The notes beneath the pieces were generated by a model that was not told the DNA's origin, made no database searches, and was given only the letters and a program-made list of their open reading frames with translations. Made by a program: the position numbers and the translations under genes. From positions 372,001-436,000 of the forward strand of contig JAAVTG010000057.1 of the NCBI GenBank assembly GCA_011947345.1: a stretch of 64,000 nucleotides of DNA. The letters run 5' to 3'. This DNA comes from Phytophthora quininea. Taxonomy: Eukaryota > Oomycota > Peronosporomycetes > Peronosporales > Peronosporaceae. Shown one piece after another: positions 23,434-36,428 of the stretch. Every line of letters starts with the position of its first letter. The first letter of the stretch is position 1.

Positions 23434-26400
23434 CTAGGTTGCGAACGGATTCAGCACAGCCGCGTACTCTTCTTCCTCCTCCTCGTCACTCCCGAATGTC
23501 AGGACGCCGTTTTTGTCTTTACTTCCGAGCGCTGCGCCGTTCGTGTTGCCCTTCGCTGGCGAGGGCGACGGCTTCAAATGTTGTGGTGCTGCCAGTGGTT
23601 TAGGAGCCGGAGACGATGCTCCACCGCCCCAAAGGGAGAACACCCCGCCAAAGAGACCAGCACCTTCGTCGCTCGCCCTGGAGTGAGCAGCCACGGCCTT
23701 CTGGTGCTCGTCCGCACTGAAGTGCAGGAGCGTCGAGATGACAGGCACTAGCTGCTCCTTCTCGCTCTGCACTTGGCTCTCAATGTACTTCATCACGACG
23801 TTCTTCAAGTACTCAATGTTAATGGCTTGAGTCGAGTCGTTGAGCTCTTGCAGTCGCTGCTTTTGTCGGTTCGACTCTTCCAACAGCGCAGACGCGTCCT
23901 CGAACTTCTTCTGGAACTCGTGCGCTCTGCTTTCCAGGTCGTTCAGCTGCATCTTGAGTCGAACGGCTTCATCGCTGTCAACACGAGACCGATCGGCTCC
24001 ATTGGGCCCCTTTGCAGCCAGCGGGATCGGACACGAGTCGACATGCTCATCAATGGTGGCCTGCAGGAAGCTGTTGTTGCCTTCATTGGAGCGTGAGGAC
24101 GATGCGGTCGACAAGGATCGCCGCTCTTTTTCCGTCGGTGAGGAGGCAGGCGAGTGAGGATACGACTGGCGTTCTGCCTCATTGCTGGCCAGAGACGCCG
24201 CGGCAGCAAGCGCGGCCTGCAACTGCTTGGACAGCTCGCTGAGCTCTTCATCCTTCGCCTCCATCTCTTGCTGAAGAGTCTCGTTGTGCGTCAGCACTTG
24301 CTCCTTCAGGCTCCCCACTTGGTGAGCTAGAGCTTCGTTGCGTTCTGTGAGCTCCTTCATTTGCTCCTTTAGCGATCCCTCCGCAGACTCTGACCGAGAC
24401 ACTTCGAGCTTCAAAGCTTGGATCTCCGCTAGCAGTTCCGTCTCTCGAGAGCGCTGAGCGGCTTCCAGCGCATCGCGAGCCTCTTGCACGCGAGTATCGC
24501 CGGCGCTTTCAAGCTCCGCCATGCGCTTTCTTGCTTCCTCTAACTCCGTTTCGAGGATCGTCGCTCGACCCTTCGCAGCGACCAGTTCTTGCTCCAGTTT
24601 GGTTGCCGTTTGAGCGGCCTTTTCAGGTTGAGTTTACTCTCACTTCCAGCTTTCTTGAGTGCGGCGTGCGCGCGCTTCTTGTAGGTTTCCAGCGCAGCCC
24701 GCGCGGCGCTGGCACCCTCGGTTTCGGCTTGTACCTGGAGTTTGAGCTTGGAGACTTGGCCCTCGAGCTGTGACGCCGCTTCCCGCTGCGAGTCCACGTT
24801 GGCCGTTGTAGTCGCTCGGAGCGTCTCGATCACTTCGTTTGCCGAGGATAACTGTGCTTCGAGCGACATCAATGCAGCTTCGTGCTTCCGGTCGGCCTCC
24901 TCACGATCGGTCCCAGCTTCACTCTGCTCCTGCTCAACTAATCGAACTCGCTTAGCTAATGTCCCTATCTCTTCCTCCTTCGTGGCAATGCTCTCCTTCA
25001 GCGACGTGCACGATTGCTCCAACTCGGAGATCTCCAATCGATGCTCATCTTCGCGGGCTGTTGCATCCGCCAGTAGCGTCTCTTTCTGCTCCTGCAGTGC
25101 AGCTTCATGTTGTCGTTGCACTTGGATTCGTTCGTCATCGAACGCTAACATGCGCTTCTTGAAGCTTTCCACTTGACAGTCGCGCTGCGTCTCCAGCTCC
25201 GCTAGCTGATCCTTTGCTTGGCGCAGCTCCTCTGCCGCTAGTTCGCGAGAAGAACTGAGCTCCAGCCTCAACGCATCGACCTGCTGTGCTAAAGACGAGT
25301 GCTGGGCGTTGAGTTCGTCATACGACACCTTGAGGCTGTCGTTGGTGTTTGTCTGCTTTGTTAGCTGCTCTTGCAGCTCCTGCAGGTGTCCTTTAAGACG
25401 TTTGTACGCCGCCATCACTTCCTCCAACTTTGATTTCAGCGTCAAGATCACCTCTTCTTTCTGGGCGATGTTGTCTGCATGGCGCTTCTCCTCAGTCGCG
25501 CTCTGTTCACGAAGAGTTGTTAATTCTTCCGACGCAGTCTTGGACGACGCCATTAGAGACGCCACCTGCTCCGTAAGCGATGCGATTTCTTCGGCGGAGC
25601 TAGCTTCGGCAGCTTGTACTTGATCGCGAAGTTTTTCCTCCAACTCCAGGAGTTGGGTCCGATACATTTCACTTTGCTGACCCATTTCAAATGATTTCGA
25701 CGATTCTGCTTGTAGCTGCGACTCCAGCGTTTCGATTTGGTCTTCATGAGCTTTGACGGCATCACAAAGACTGAGCTTCTCGTCGTGCAGAGCCTTTAGC
25801 TCCAGCTCTTTCCCCATCAAACAACGTTTTGAAGTATCGCGCTCCTCCTCCACAGACACGACGCGGGCCTCCGCCTCAGACAGCTGCTGCCGGACCGAGT
25901 CCAGCGTCTCCGTGGCCTGCAACTCCGACGCCTTCAAGCTGTTGATCGTCTTCTCTGCTGTCTGCGCCTCGGCCGCACGTTGACTCTGCAGCTGCTCCAG
26001 GTCGGCCTCCAGAGCCTCGATGCGGCCCTGTAGATCGGCCGCTTCGGAGGTTTGTTCCTCATGACGAGTCTTCATCGCACTCACTGTCCTGCTAGCAGCA
26101 TCGCGTTCCTCCTCCACAGACACGACGCGGGCCTCCGCCTCAGACAGCTGCTGCCGGACCGAGTCCAGCGTCTCCGTGGCCTGCAACTCCGACGCCTTCA
26201 AGCTGTTGATCGTCTCCTCTGCTGTCTGCGCCTCGGCCGCACGCTGGCTCTGCATCTGCTCCAGGTCGGCTTCCAGCGATTTAATGCGATCGTGCAAGTT
26301 TTTCTTTTCACGCAACAGGGTCTCGTGGTCGACGTTTAGCTGGTCAAATGACGTGCGGATCGAGTCACGTTCCTCCGTCAGTGAAGCTACACGGGATTCT

Positions 26401-29400
26401 GACGCGGAAGCTTCATCTTGAGCCCTTTCCAATGCCTCTGTGGCGGACTTTAGTTCTTGGGCCGCATTCTCTGCAGCCACTGCATCCGCCGAACGTTTGG
26501 CTTGTGCAGCCTCCAGCTGGGCTACAGTGTCCTCCAGTCTCGCACTGAGCTCCTGCTTCTCGGCCTTGATCTCTGCAAGCTTGTCAGCCAACTCATTGAG
26601 TCGTCCTTCCAGCTCTTCGTTGACAAGCTTCTGCGAGTCTGCCATTGCCGCTTTCTCTTCCAACTGATGTTCCAGCTCCTCAATCTGACTTTCAGTGTTC
26701 GCCGCTCGAAGCTTCTCGGCCTCGTACTGGACGCTCAACTCTGACAGCGACTTGCCGAGGGAATCGCGTTCCTCCGTCAGCGAAGCTGCACGAGATTCTA
26801 ACTCGGACAGCTCACTCTGAGTCGTCTTCAGTGCTTCTGTCGCGCGAGCTGCAGCCTCTTTCAGTTCTTGGGCTGCGTTTTCGGCTGCGATGGCATCCGC
26901 CGAGCTCTTGGCTCGCACGGCCTCCAGTTCTGTTGCGACTGACTGGCTTTTGAGATCTAATTCGCCATACTCTGAAGTGAGCACCTCAAGCTTTAGATCT
27001 CTTTCACTGAGCGCTTTCTTTGCGGAGTCGCGCTCCTCGACGAGCACCATCACACATCCTTCCGCCTCGGATAGCTCATGACGAAGAGCAGCTAAGGCTT
27101 CTGCTCCTTCCGCCTCTGCATTCTTCAATTTTGAAATGGTTTCATTTGCAGCGTCTAGTTTTGCACCGCTCGATTCTTCCAAATCCTTCAACTCGGCCTG
27201 CAAGGACTCCACGTTTTTCTGCAGGTCTTCTTGGAGAGCACTCAACGTCTCTTGGGTCGACACTTTTTCATCCAAAGACGTCCGAGTAGCATCGCGTTCC
27301 TTCTCCAACGCCGCTACGCGCAGCTCGGACTCCGCCAACTGCTCCTTAACGAGCTGAAGAGACTCCTCAACTTGCTCCGAAGATTCCTTTAAAACGTGAA
27401 CCGCTTGCTCTGCCTGCGCCGCGGACTCCTCCAGCTCTCGAATGGTCTTCTGTGCTGCTTCAAGCTCGGCAGAGCTTTCACTGTACAGCGTCTCCAGCTC
27501 GTTCTCCAGCTTTTGGACGGAAAGATCATTCTCGCCCTGTTGGGTCGTCAACACCTCAATCTTTAGATCCTTCGCAGTTAAATCTTTCCTTACAGCGTCT
27601 CTCTCCTGCGCCAGCGCCATCACACAAGTTTCAGCTTCAGCTAGCTCCTCCTTCACAGACTTCAGTGACTCCTCAGCCTGTGACTTCGCCTCTTTCAGAG
27701 AGCAAATGATCTCCTCGGCTGCAAGACTCTTGCCTTCTAGGTCCTCCATATTGCTCGTCAACTGGTCGACTTGTTGCTGCAGTTGTTCTTGTTGGGTAGT
27801 CAATGAGTCACACACAGCAATCCTCTCGTCCAGAGCGGTTTTCACTTCGTCACGTTCTTCAACCAATTCTGCCGAGCGCGCTTCGGCCTGTGCCAGCTCG
27901 TCGCGAGTCGCCTGCACTGACTGCAGGGCCTTTTCGGCCATCTGCTTAAGAGTTGCCACCTTGATCTCTAAAGCTTCCTTTTCTGAAACTTGTGTCTGAA
28001 GCTTCTCTTCGTTCGCCATTTTGTCTGCTTCAGCACTCTCTCGAATAGCTGTCAACGAGGCTTTGACTTCGTTTTCCTCCGCAATACTTGTCGCGAGCTG
28101 AGCTTGTAAAGCTTCAATTTGTGCGGTGGCCTGTTCTAACTCACAGCGTAACTTCGCTGAGGTCTCTTCTAAAGTTTGCTTCAACGTGCTAGTTTCTCCA
28201 TGAAGAGCTGACACGTCGCCCTCGAGGGCGTGCTTGGAGTCGGCAAGTGTCTTGTTTTCAGTCGACAAGGTGGCAATTTCACTGGTTGACTGCTCCACTT
28301 GCGCCTCCAATGCTGACAGTTCCACAGATCGCGCTTGGCACGACGCTTCCAGCCCTGCCTTCTGCTCTTCTAGTCCGGCAAGTTTCGCTTGAAGACTTTC
28401 AATCGTTTGTTCGAGCTTGGCGTTTTCTTCGTCGAGGTGGCACTTTTCTTCCTCGGTCATGTACAACCGCTCTCGTAGCTGGTGGATGTCTTCTTCGGAT
28501 CGGTAAACAGTATCCTCCAGTCTCGCGCGGAGCTCCTGCTTCTCGGTCTCAATTTCTGCGATTTTGTCAGCCAATTCGTTCAGTTGCTCTTCTAGCTCCT
28601 CGTTGGCAAGCTCCTGCGAGTCTGCCATTGCAGCTTTCTGTTCTTCGGATTTTGCGATTTTCTCTTGCAGCATTGCAATCTCGTTGAAGAGACGACTTCT
28701 CTCGTCTTTCAGCATGTTTGTCGTAGTCTTGAAAGCCTCGAACTCGATCGCCTTCTCTTCCAGCTTTCCTCGACTTCGCTCAAGTTTGGACTTGGTTTTC
28801 GCAAACTCATCCGCGAGCTTTTCTCGCTCTTCTTCGACAGTTCGCAGTTGCTCCTCAATGGTAGCAATCAGTGCAACCTTCTGCTCTAGCTGCTGCTCAA
28901 GCTCCACGATCTTGTCCTCAGCGATCGATAACCGGTTCTCAAGATCCGTCTTTGCTTGCATGCGTTCTTGAAGCGTCGACTCAAGGCCCTGTTTCGCCTC
29001 ATACGCGACCTGGAGCTTTTGCTCCATCTCGATCATCTCAATCAAAGCCGTCTCGAACTCGCGTCGTTCCGCTTCAAGCGACGCGGTATTTACTGTGCAA
29101 GTTGCACCACCCGACTTCTGTGATACCTCCACCAGCTTTTTCTCTAGCGCCGTCAGCTGCTGTTTTTGCTCCAGGAAGTCAACCTTAGCTTGGACGAGTG
29201 AAGAACGCAGCGCCTCGACCTCACGATTTTTCTCTGAAGCCTCATCAAAATCGGTCTTGCTTTCAGTAGCTGCGTGGATTTCATTGATCCGCTCCTCGAG
29301 GACGTCGTTCTCGTTCTTGATGTCCGCCAGGTCACGCTTGATCTTCGTGTTTTCTTTCTCCGCTTTGACCACCGCACTATTCAAGCTAGCGATGGTGGAT

Positions 29401-31595
29401 CGGAAGTCTTCCCTTTGCATGGCGACGGCCTCGAGCTGACGCCGGAGATCGTCGGATTGAGTTTTTAGGTGCAGCTCTAGCGTCTGGTTAGTAGTTTCCA
29501 AAGACCCCAATTGCGTTACCATCGCCTCCATTTCCGACAACTTTTCACGGTGCGTCTCCAAGAGACCTTCGTGGTCCTGCTTGAGTTGAGACACGCTATC
29601 TGCTGTCTTGGCGACTTCAAATATCATCCGCAAGTTTTCTGCCTTGCAAGCAGCCATCTCTGCTTCAACAGCGTGCAGTCGGGCGTTGGCCGCTTCCAGC
29701 TCGCGCTCAAGATCTGAAGCTCCATTGCAACTCCCAACAGTGTCGTCATTGGAAACAACTGACGCCGAATCCCCGTTGTACGAGTGTTCAGTATCAGAAC
29801 CAGCTTCCAACGCTCTAGTGGCAAGTTTCTCGATCGCACTGGCTCGGGATTTCAGCGCTGTCTCACACTCTTCGAGTTTGGCTGATAACTGTTGATTTGC
29901 TGCCTCGTACGACTGTACCTGTTCCTTTAGGGCACTGGCCTCGCTGCGGAGGCTATCCACATCGGTTTTAGCTGCACCAACGAGTTGCTCCCGGATGTGC
30001 TCCAGGTAAAATTCAAGTTTGGCCAGACGGGTACCTCCCTCGAGGTTTTCTGAATCGACAGACGTCTGCAGCTCTGCAACTAAGGATTCAACCTTTACCT
30101 TGACTGCGGAAAAACCTGTATCCAACTGTTGCTGTTGTAACTGAGTCTCCTCGAGTTGCGCTGTAAGTTTCGCTGTCTTCTCCAGGAACTCAGCCTGTTT
30201 CTGCTGGAGTTCATCTTGTTGAGCAGACAGTGACGACGTGTGTTCTTCGGCTACGCGTTCCAGCTCTGTGCGTAATTCCTGCACAGTCATGTCTTGGCCA
30301 CGCTTTTCAGAAGTCAAAGCATCGTATTGGCTTTGGAGAGTATCGAGCTGCGACCGAAGGTTCTCTGCCTCGGACATCGTGGCGCTAACAGCTTCGTGGA
30401 TAGCTTGCTCCTGTGGTTCTTCGACAGCTTCAAGCTGCTCTGTCAGCATCTGGATCTCGTTGGTCTTTGTATCTAGCAGCGACTCGATGCTCTCGTACGT
30501 GAGGTCGATACCAACGTTAACCAGCAGCTGCTCGCGGATCTCGGCGACCTCAGCTAATTCTGCCTGAGCCTTCTCACTGGACGCCGTAAGAGTTTCAATC
30601 TGGTGTGTAAATTCCTGCTTTTCCAGCTCCCATTTGTCAGCACTCGCCTGCCACTCCTCTGTTTTCGCCTGTAACTCCGAGATATGTTCCTCCAATTCAC
30701 GGACACGGTCTTCTGAGTCATCGCTGTCCTGCTTCGAGCCATTTTCCAGCCTTTTAGTCAGCTCGTCATTGTCCCGCAGCGATTGATTCAGCTTAGACGC
30801 CACTTCCAAGTACATTTGCTCTGTGTCTTCTTGCTGCTGTCTCGCGCCAGTCACTTGCTGGGTCAGATCGTCCACTTTCCTCTGTAAACTGTCGTTCTCA
30901 GTTACCAGCTCCTGCGTCTCTCTTTCCTGCTGCTGTTTGTCCTCCAGCATGGCAGCTACCTGGTGCGTCAGTCTGTTGTTCTCTTCTTGGAAGACCATTA
31001 CGCGAGCTTCTTCCTGTGCTAACCGAGTGGTAACCTTCTGCAGCTCCTCATTGATATCGCTGATACTCTGAGCCTCCTTCTCCTGATGGGACTGCAGCTC
31101 TACTTTGAAAGCCTCCACTTTGGACTGCGCCAGCATCAGCTCGCCGTCCTTGCCCTCCAGCGTCTGCTGCAGAGTCTGATACCTACCCACCACATCCTGC
31201 AGCTTGTCCACGATCTCCTGCTTCTCCTGCTCCTTCTGCAGGAGCTCCGAGACGTCGCGTCCCTCGGCCTTAAGACGCTCGTTCTCGGCCTGCGCGTCCT
31301 CCAGTTGCTTCTTTAGGGCGCGGACACCGGCCATGGCCTTCTTTAGCTTGTCCAGCAGCTCCTGCTTCTCGGTTTCGAGCCGGGAAAGCGCTTCCTGGTC
31401 GCCTAACACGACGGCACAACGACACGACAGTTCAACGAAGGATTCCGTCGCAAGCACGGCGCATTAGCACGTGATACCGGTATGGAACGACAGCTCTGCG
31501 TCTGGGCAGCTAAACGATATGCAATTCGACCCACCTGGCTGGGTGGCGCGGGTCTCCAGCGCCGCCGCCGAGGCCTCACTCTCCTCCGCCATCAT
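23434..31595 (-). CDS. Giant golgin-like coiled-coil protein with C-terminal GRIP domain
   Basis: Roughly 2,680 residues, nearly all heptad-repeat coiled coil. Near the C-terminus INIEYLKNVVMKYI followed by LVPVISTLLHFS matches the GRIP domain, which binds ARL1-GTP on the trans-Golgi; the conserved Tyr is present. An acidic tail (GSDEEEEEEY) follows. The first exon (MMAEESEASAAALETR) is joined by a 132-nt intron (31403-31534) to the main exon, which otherwise has no good start. A single frame break near 24630 (AAAA on the minus strand) is repaired by one base. Golgins of this size tether vesicles to the Golgi. Internal duplications are listed separately. It is divergent from the tyrosinase-like gene. 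Confidence 0.88.
25837..26277 (-). repeat. Duplicated 177-nt segment inside the golgin coiled coil
   Basis: 25837-26013 and 26101-26277 are nearly identical at the DNA level (offset 264). They encode the same AEAQTAEETINSLKASELQA-type coiled-coil segment. DNA-level identity implies a recent in-frame duplication. A weaker, older repeat of the ADSQELANEELEEQLNEL type links about 28510-28640 with 26515-26650. Confidence 0.85.
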
Positions 31596-31976
31596 CTTTG
31601 CGAATCCCGATAAAACACGTGGAAGTACCGCAATTGGTACTGATTTCCGGTGACGCCGGTGATGCCAGCGATTGGCAGAAACTAACGTGCGTGTCAAGAG
31701 AAAGAACCGCTGGGGCTCGACGACCGAATACCGGAGACTCTCGGCGACCTCCTCACGTGGTGGACTGTTGGCGACGGTCAAGTGCACGCGCAGCGCAGAG
31801 ATACTCAGCGTGGTCGGAGCCGCAAGGGCTGAAAACACAAGTGAGCCTCAAGCAGACACTTTGGATCCCTATGCCGGTGCAAAAACTGGTTTTTAGGCTG
31901 TGGGATGGGCAACGAGTCAGCACAGAGAGCCAGCAGCTACGGTACTGGCCTGTCAAAGGCACAGGTCTCCCTGAGT
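31596..31976. other. Divergent promoter region, golgin / tyrosinase-like
   Basis: 381 bases between two divergent start codons. No conserved reading frame. I see no strong TATA box. Confidence 0.45.
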
Positions 31977-33591
31977 ATGGCTGGCATGCGGTTGCTTGTA
32001 GCTGCATTGGCCTTGCTAGCAGGAGTGCAAGCCAAGGATGCTCGTGTGAGGAAGAGCTGGGGGCATACACCAGCGCGGAGAAGAGTAAGCTTGCTGTTAT
32101 TGTTGTACCATTGGTTGATAGTGGAAACTAAAATGTTGTTTCTTGTTGGTTAGAGCTGTACTTGAGTGCTGTGGAGAAGGCCATGTCGTCTGGCAACCAC
32201 TTGCTGTTCACAAAGACCTATATGGATTCTGACAGTCTGGAGCAAGTGGTGAATACGTGTGGCGCGCCGGCGTGGTACCGCAAGTGGCTGATCGGCTACG
32301 AGAACATGCTGCGCTCGTTGGACTCGTCGTTCAGCGACCTGACGCTGCCATACTGGGATCTCTTCGAGGACGCGGCCAAACGAGTCTCCACTAGCACGGA
32401 ATGTAGCAGTATCGAAGCGTGTTCCCGATTCTGAAGGATTTCGGTGGTTGTGAAGGACAAGACGAGGGAGAATACGTTGTGAATGGCGTGAAGGTGGTCG
32501 GTGCAAACTGCGCCAATTCTAGTGTGGCGAGTTACGCTTGCAGTGGGAACAGCAAAAACTGCGAGAAGTGCTTGCCACGAGGAGACTGGGACATTGACAG
32601 CTCGTCGCTAGAGTTCGGGCCAACGACGTTTGTGGACTTGATTGCAGAGGCCAACAAGGCAAAGCACAACAGCAGTAGTAGTGTGTCTGCGATGGACACA
32701 CTGCGCAAAGCGATCCAGAACTCGGTGCAGCTCACTACACAGCCTGTTGGGTGGAGTGTACGAGACTCGAGCCGCGGCGTTCGATCCGATCTTCGTCAAT
32801 CACTAGTACGTACAGTGTTTCTCCCAGGAGTGTGGCATTTTTACTGACGATTCTTTTGCAGTGCTACGCTTGATATGATCTATCAGTTCTTCCAGAACTG
32901 CAACCAGAGCGTTGCGTTGACTGGGAGTTGCTCTGGCAACGGCAAATCAAAAGTATCTTCGACTGCTACGATCCCGATGACAATCGACGGCACAAGTGTC
33001 GAGAAGCACGTCAAACTCGGTAGCTTTTTCAAGAACGTTGGCACGACGTACAAGAGCCTCGACTCGTTCGCTGTTCAGTACGAAGTCGATCAGTTCCTGC
33101 AGAATATGCTCAAGGAATACTCTATGCAGTGTGACACCGAGACAAGCGACGGCGACGCCATCACCTACGCTACCGGGAAGAGCACGTTTCAAGACGCTGC
33201 TGGGATCAATAGTTTAGTTGGGGCTTTGACCGATTGCGAGCAGACGTCCAAGCTGACGGGGTCTACCGTTTGGGGTCCGTCCGCGTTCATTTCGTGCGAA
33301 CTTCTGGCGTCCTTGCGCAATGGTGTCTTCACCAACTTCAGCACACCCGTGCGGCAGTTCTTTGGTGCTTCGCAGGATGATCTGCCCAAATGTGTGTCGG
33401 AGTTGGCAGCTTTGACGACGCTAGAAGTTAGTGTCACGGCTTCTTCGAGCTGCCAAAAGGCCGTCATGACTGCCACCAGTATCAACACCAAGACCGACTT
33501 CAACACCGTCACGGATGGATTCGCGATTGTAACGCGAGGTGCTGAAGATGGCAACGTCCGGTACATGAACCCTGCCAAGTCCACGTCCTAA
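31977..33591 (+). CDS. Secreted tyrosinase-family protein lacking canonical copper ligands
   Basis: A signal peptide (MAGMRLLVAALALLAGVQA) is followed by a tyrosinase-like domain: ENMLRSL and TLPYWD mark the region after copper site A, and AFDPIFVNHYATLD marks the end of site B. Introns are 32085-32153 and 32806-32861. Frame breaks at GGGG 32059-32062, near 32427 (CC) and in about 32730-32755 are homopolymer-type. The His positions expected in the family are replaced: site A shows AWYRKW where WHR is usual, and NTCG lacks the preceding His; site B shows IQNSVQ where HN-S-VH is usual and NHY where HH is usual. Tyrosinases oxidise phenols; this one probably cannot bind two coppers, and I infer a non-enzymatic secreted protein. 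The C-terminal third is unique and Thr/Ser-rich. Confidence 0.8.
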
Positions 33592-33714
33592 GCAAAAAGA
33601 AATATCAATGTTGTGTCCATGGCGAGAATGACAAAAGTATTTGGTTGCAGATGTAGACTCAAGCTACGAAATGCACGTTGGCTAGGGCAGCGCTAGTCGC
33701 TATCCGGTACCACC

Positions 33715-36187
33715 CTAGTTTGAGACGGCGTAGGCAATCACAGCCAGCAGAAGCGGAACAAGCACCATCAGCATCATGCGGTATGACTGGACCTGTCCCT
33801 TGAGCTGCACCACCGCCTGCTCCGAGATCTCGCGCAGCTTGGCCACCTGCGCGGCATGTGCCTGCTTGGATTCTGTCTGCGCATGTTCAACCGCCTCCAA
33901 AGCCTCAGCCAGCTGGACACGAACCGTAGCTAGCTCCTGTTTGGTCTTGGCAATTTTCTTCTCCTTAGCTTCGAGGCTACTAGTGAGCTGCGTGCGTGCA
34001 GCGCTGGCTGACGACGCATCGGATCGAGCCTTCTTGAGCTGCTTGGTGGCGCTTTCAGCGTCCGCAATCTTGGCATTCATCAACGTCTTGGCGGCCTGCG
34101 CCGAGTTCTTCCACTTGAGTGTGTGCTCGGGACTCCTTCAGCTCCTCGTTCGCCTCCAGTAACGACGTCCGCATCTTCTTGAGCAGTTCCTCGTTTGTAG
34201 CTACCACACCACGCAGATCCTGCAGTTGGGCCTCGGCGTTTGTGCGCTGGGACGTAGAGGCATCGGATTGCATCTTCAGAGACTCCAGCTCTTCCGTACG
34301 CGCCTTCAAGTCAGCCGCAAGTTTCTTAATCTGCGAGTCGCTTGCAGACGCCTTCTCGATTTCAAGTCTCAAGCCCACAACTTCTTCCTTCATTGCCAGC
34401 AGCTGACTCGCAGCCTCCTCCTTGTCGGCAATTGCTGTCTTAGCAGCATTCTTGGCCTTCTCCAGATCGGCGACAAGTTCAGCAGAGTTACCTTCCTGCT
34501 CTGCCTCGAGCTCCGTAATGCGAGACTTCAACTGCTCAATCTCTTCGTGGGTCGATGTGCGCAGGGAATCCAGCTCGGACGCAGCTTCCTGCGAGCTCTG
34601 CTTGCCAGACTCGGTTTCCTGCTTTGCAGCTTCCAGCTCCTGCTCCAGCGCCTTAATGCGTTCGCCAGAACTCGCAATCTTTGTTTCCGCAGCATCCTTA
34701 GACGCACGTAGAGCTTCTACCTCAGCAGATGCACCGTCCGAGTCCTGCTTAACCTCGTCCAACTCTCTCTCAAGAGTCTTCACCCGCTCGTCAGAGCTCG
34801 CGAGCTTAGATTCCACAGCGCTCAGCTTTGTCGTCAACGACTCTACGTCAGCTTTCAGCTTCGTAGCTTCCGCAACAGATGCCTTGAGCTCGGTCTTAGC
34901 AGCAGCGATCTCTGCTGTCAACTCTTCGGTCTTATTGTCATACGCCGAGTGCTCGGCAATCGTCTTCTCCGCTTCGGCACGGATAGCCTTCGCGTCCGCA
35001 TCAATCGCCACGTTCTTATCAGTGAGATTCTTGTTGGCGATCTGCAGGTCCTCGATCGTCTTCCAAAGCTTGCCAAGGTGCGTCTCGCGCGACTCTTGCT
35101 CTTCCTGGATCGACGATAGTTCAGCCTTGGCCTTTTCCAACTCCTCGCGAGAGGTCTTCTCGGCTTCCTGGGCCGCCTCCATTTTGGTCTGGAGCTCACT
35201 CTTCTCTTCAGTCAGCGTAGCGATCGACTGCTCCAACTTGCTTTGCTCTTCACGGATGTTCGACTCCGTCTTCTTCAGCTCTTCTGAAACCTTCGACGCC
35301 TTCTCCACGTTGGCGCGCTCCGCTTCCAGCTCCGCACTGAGCTTAGCAATCGCCTCGGTCTTTTCCTTCTTCTGCTCAGCGACAGACTTCTCCAGTTTGC
35401 TGTGTTCCTCACGAAGACTCGACTCGACCTTCTTGAGCTCTTCGCTAGCCTGCTCCACCTTCACGCGCTCGGCGTCGAGCTGGGTCTTGATCTTTACAAC
35501 TGCCTCCTTCTCAGCAGCCAGCGCCTTGTCGCTCTTCACGCGTCCAGCTTCCACCTCCTTCGTGAGCTTCTCCAGTGCCTCTTTCTTCTCGAGCTTTAGC
35601 GCTTCCACCTTCTTCTCATTCTCAGTCCTCTGCTGCTCCAGCTCCTTCGTCAACTTGGCGATCTGCTCCTCAACTTCAGCAGCAGATACCGGGCTCTCAG
35701 CGGTCTCCACGGAGCTCTCGCTGCTCTGTGTGACGGTCGTCTTCTTGTTCTTGGTCTTCTTCTCCGTCTTGACCACCGTCTCCACCACCGTCTCCTTCTC
35801 GTGCTGCTTAAGGTACTCCTTGGCCTTCTTGGTGTGCTCCAGCTGCGTCACCTCGATCTCGAGACTCGACAGCTTGCTGTCCGTCTGCTGGATCTGCTCG
35901 GCCACCTTGTCGGCTCGTTCGGCCAGGTCCTGAACGTCTTCTTCGTCCTGTTCCGGACTCTCTTGCTCCTGGTTGTTCTCCTCTTCGTTGCCCTGCTCTT
36001 TCCCCTTGTGCTTCCACTCCTGCAGCTCCTTGCGCAGACCCACGAGGCGCTTGACCTCCTTGGCCACATCCTCCATCGTCACGTCCGCCTTCTTGCTGCG
36101 CATCTGGTCCTGCAGCTGGCGCACCTGCGTCGAGCACGACTCGATAGCCTCCTCCAGCGTCGCGCGGCTCTCGAACGTCGTCGTCAT
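33715..36187 (-). CDS. Tail-anchored coiled-coil protein
   Basis: About 820 residues: a short N-terminal region (MTTTFESRATLEEAIESC), then Lys/Glu-rich coiled coil throughout, and a single C-terminal hydrophobic helix (MMLMVLVPLLLAVIAYAV) followed by only two residues. This is the layout of a tail-anchored membrane protein facing the cytosol. I do not recognise an orthologue. No intron is evident. The frame breaks around 34105-34135, where two homopolymer additions join the two parts. Its antisense strand gives a long Ser-rich open frame that is a composition artefact. A membrane tether or scaffold role is inference. Confidence 0.75.
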
Positions 36188-36428
36188 GGGGGTCGTCTCA
36201 GCGGGGAGATTTCTTTAGCGGTCTTTGACGCACTGCGGTTGTGACAACGATATCGGAGACTTTGGTATAGGATCTTTCTACGTTTTGGTTGGTGGAAAAC
36301 ACGGCTCGACCAATCGTCGGGCAACGATGTGGGTCGCTCCACATTGTGCTCTACTCGTCGATGTGGGGCGCGATTTCAGTTGTAGACGAGAAAATGGCTA
36401 CCGAATGAACGTTTGAGCACCAGAAACC

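Noticed and set aside
24742..31071. Many Ser/Cys-rich plus-strand frames
   Set aside because: All are antisense to the golgin coiled coil and show no domain.
34422..35933. 503-residue plus-strand open frame rich in Ser/Ala
   Set aside because: Exact antisense of the Lys/Glu-rich coiled-coil gene; Ser-rich composition is the expected shadow of Glu/Lys/Ala codons.
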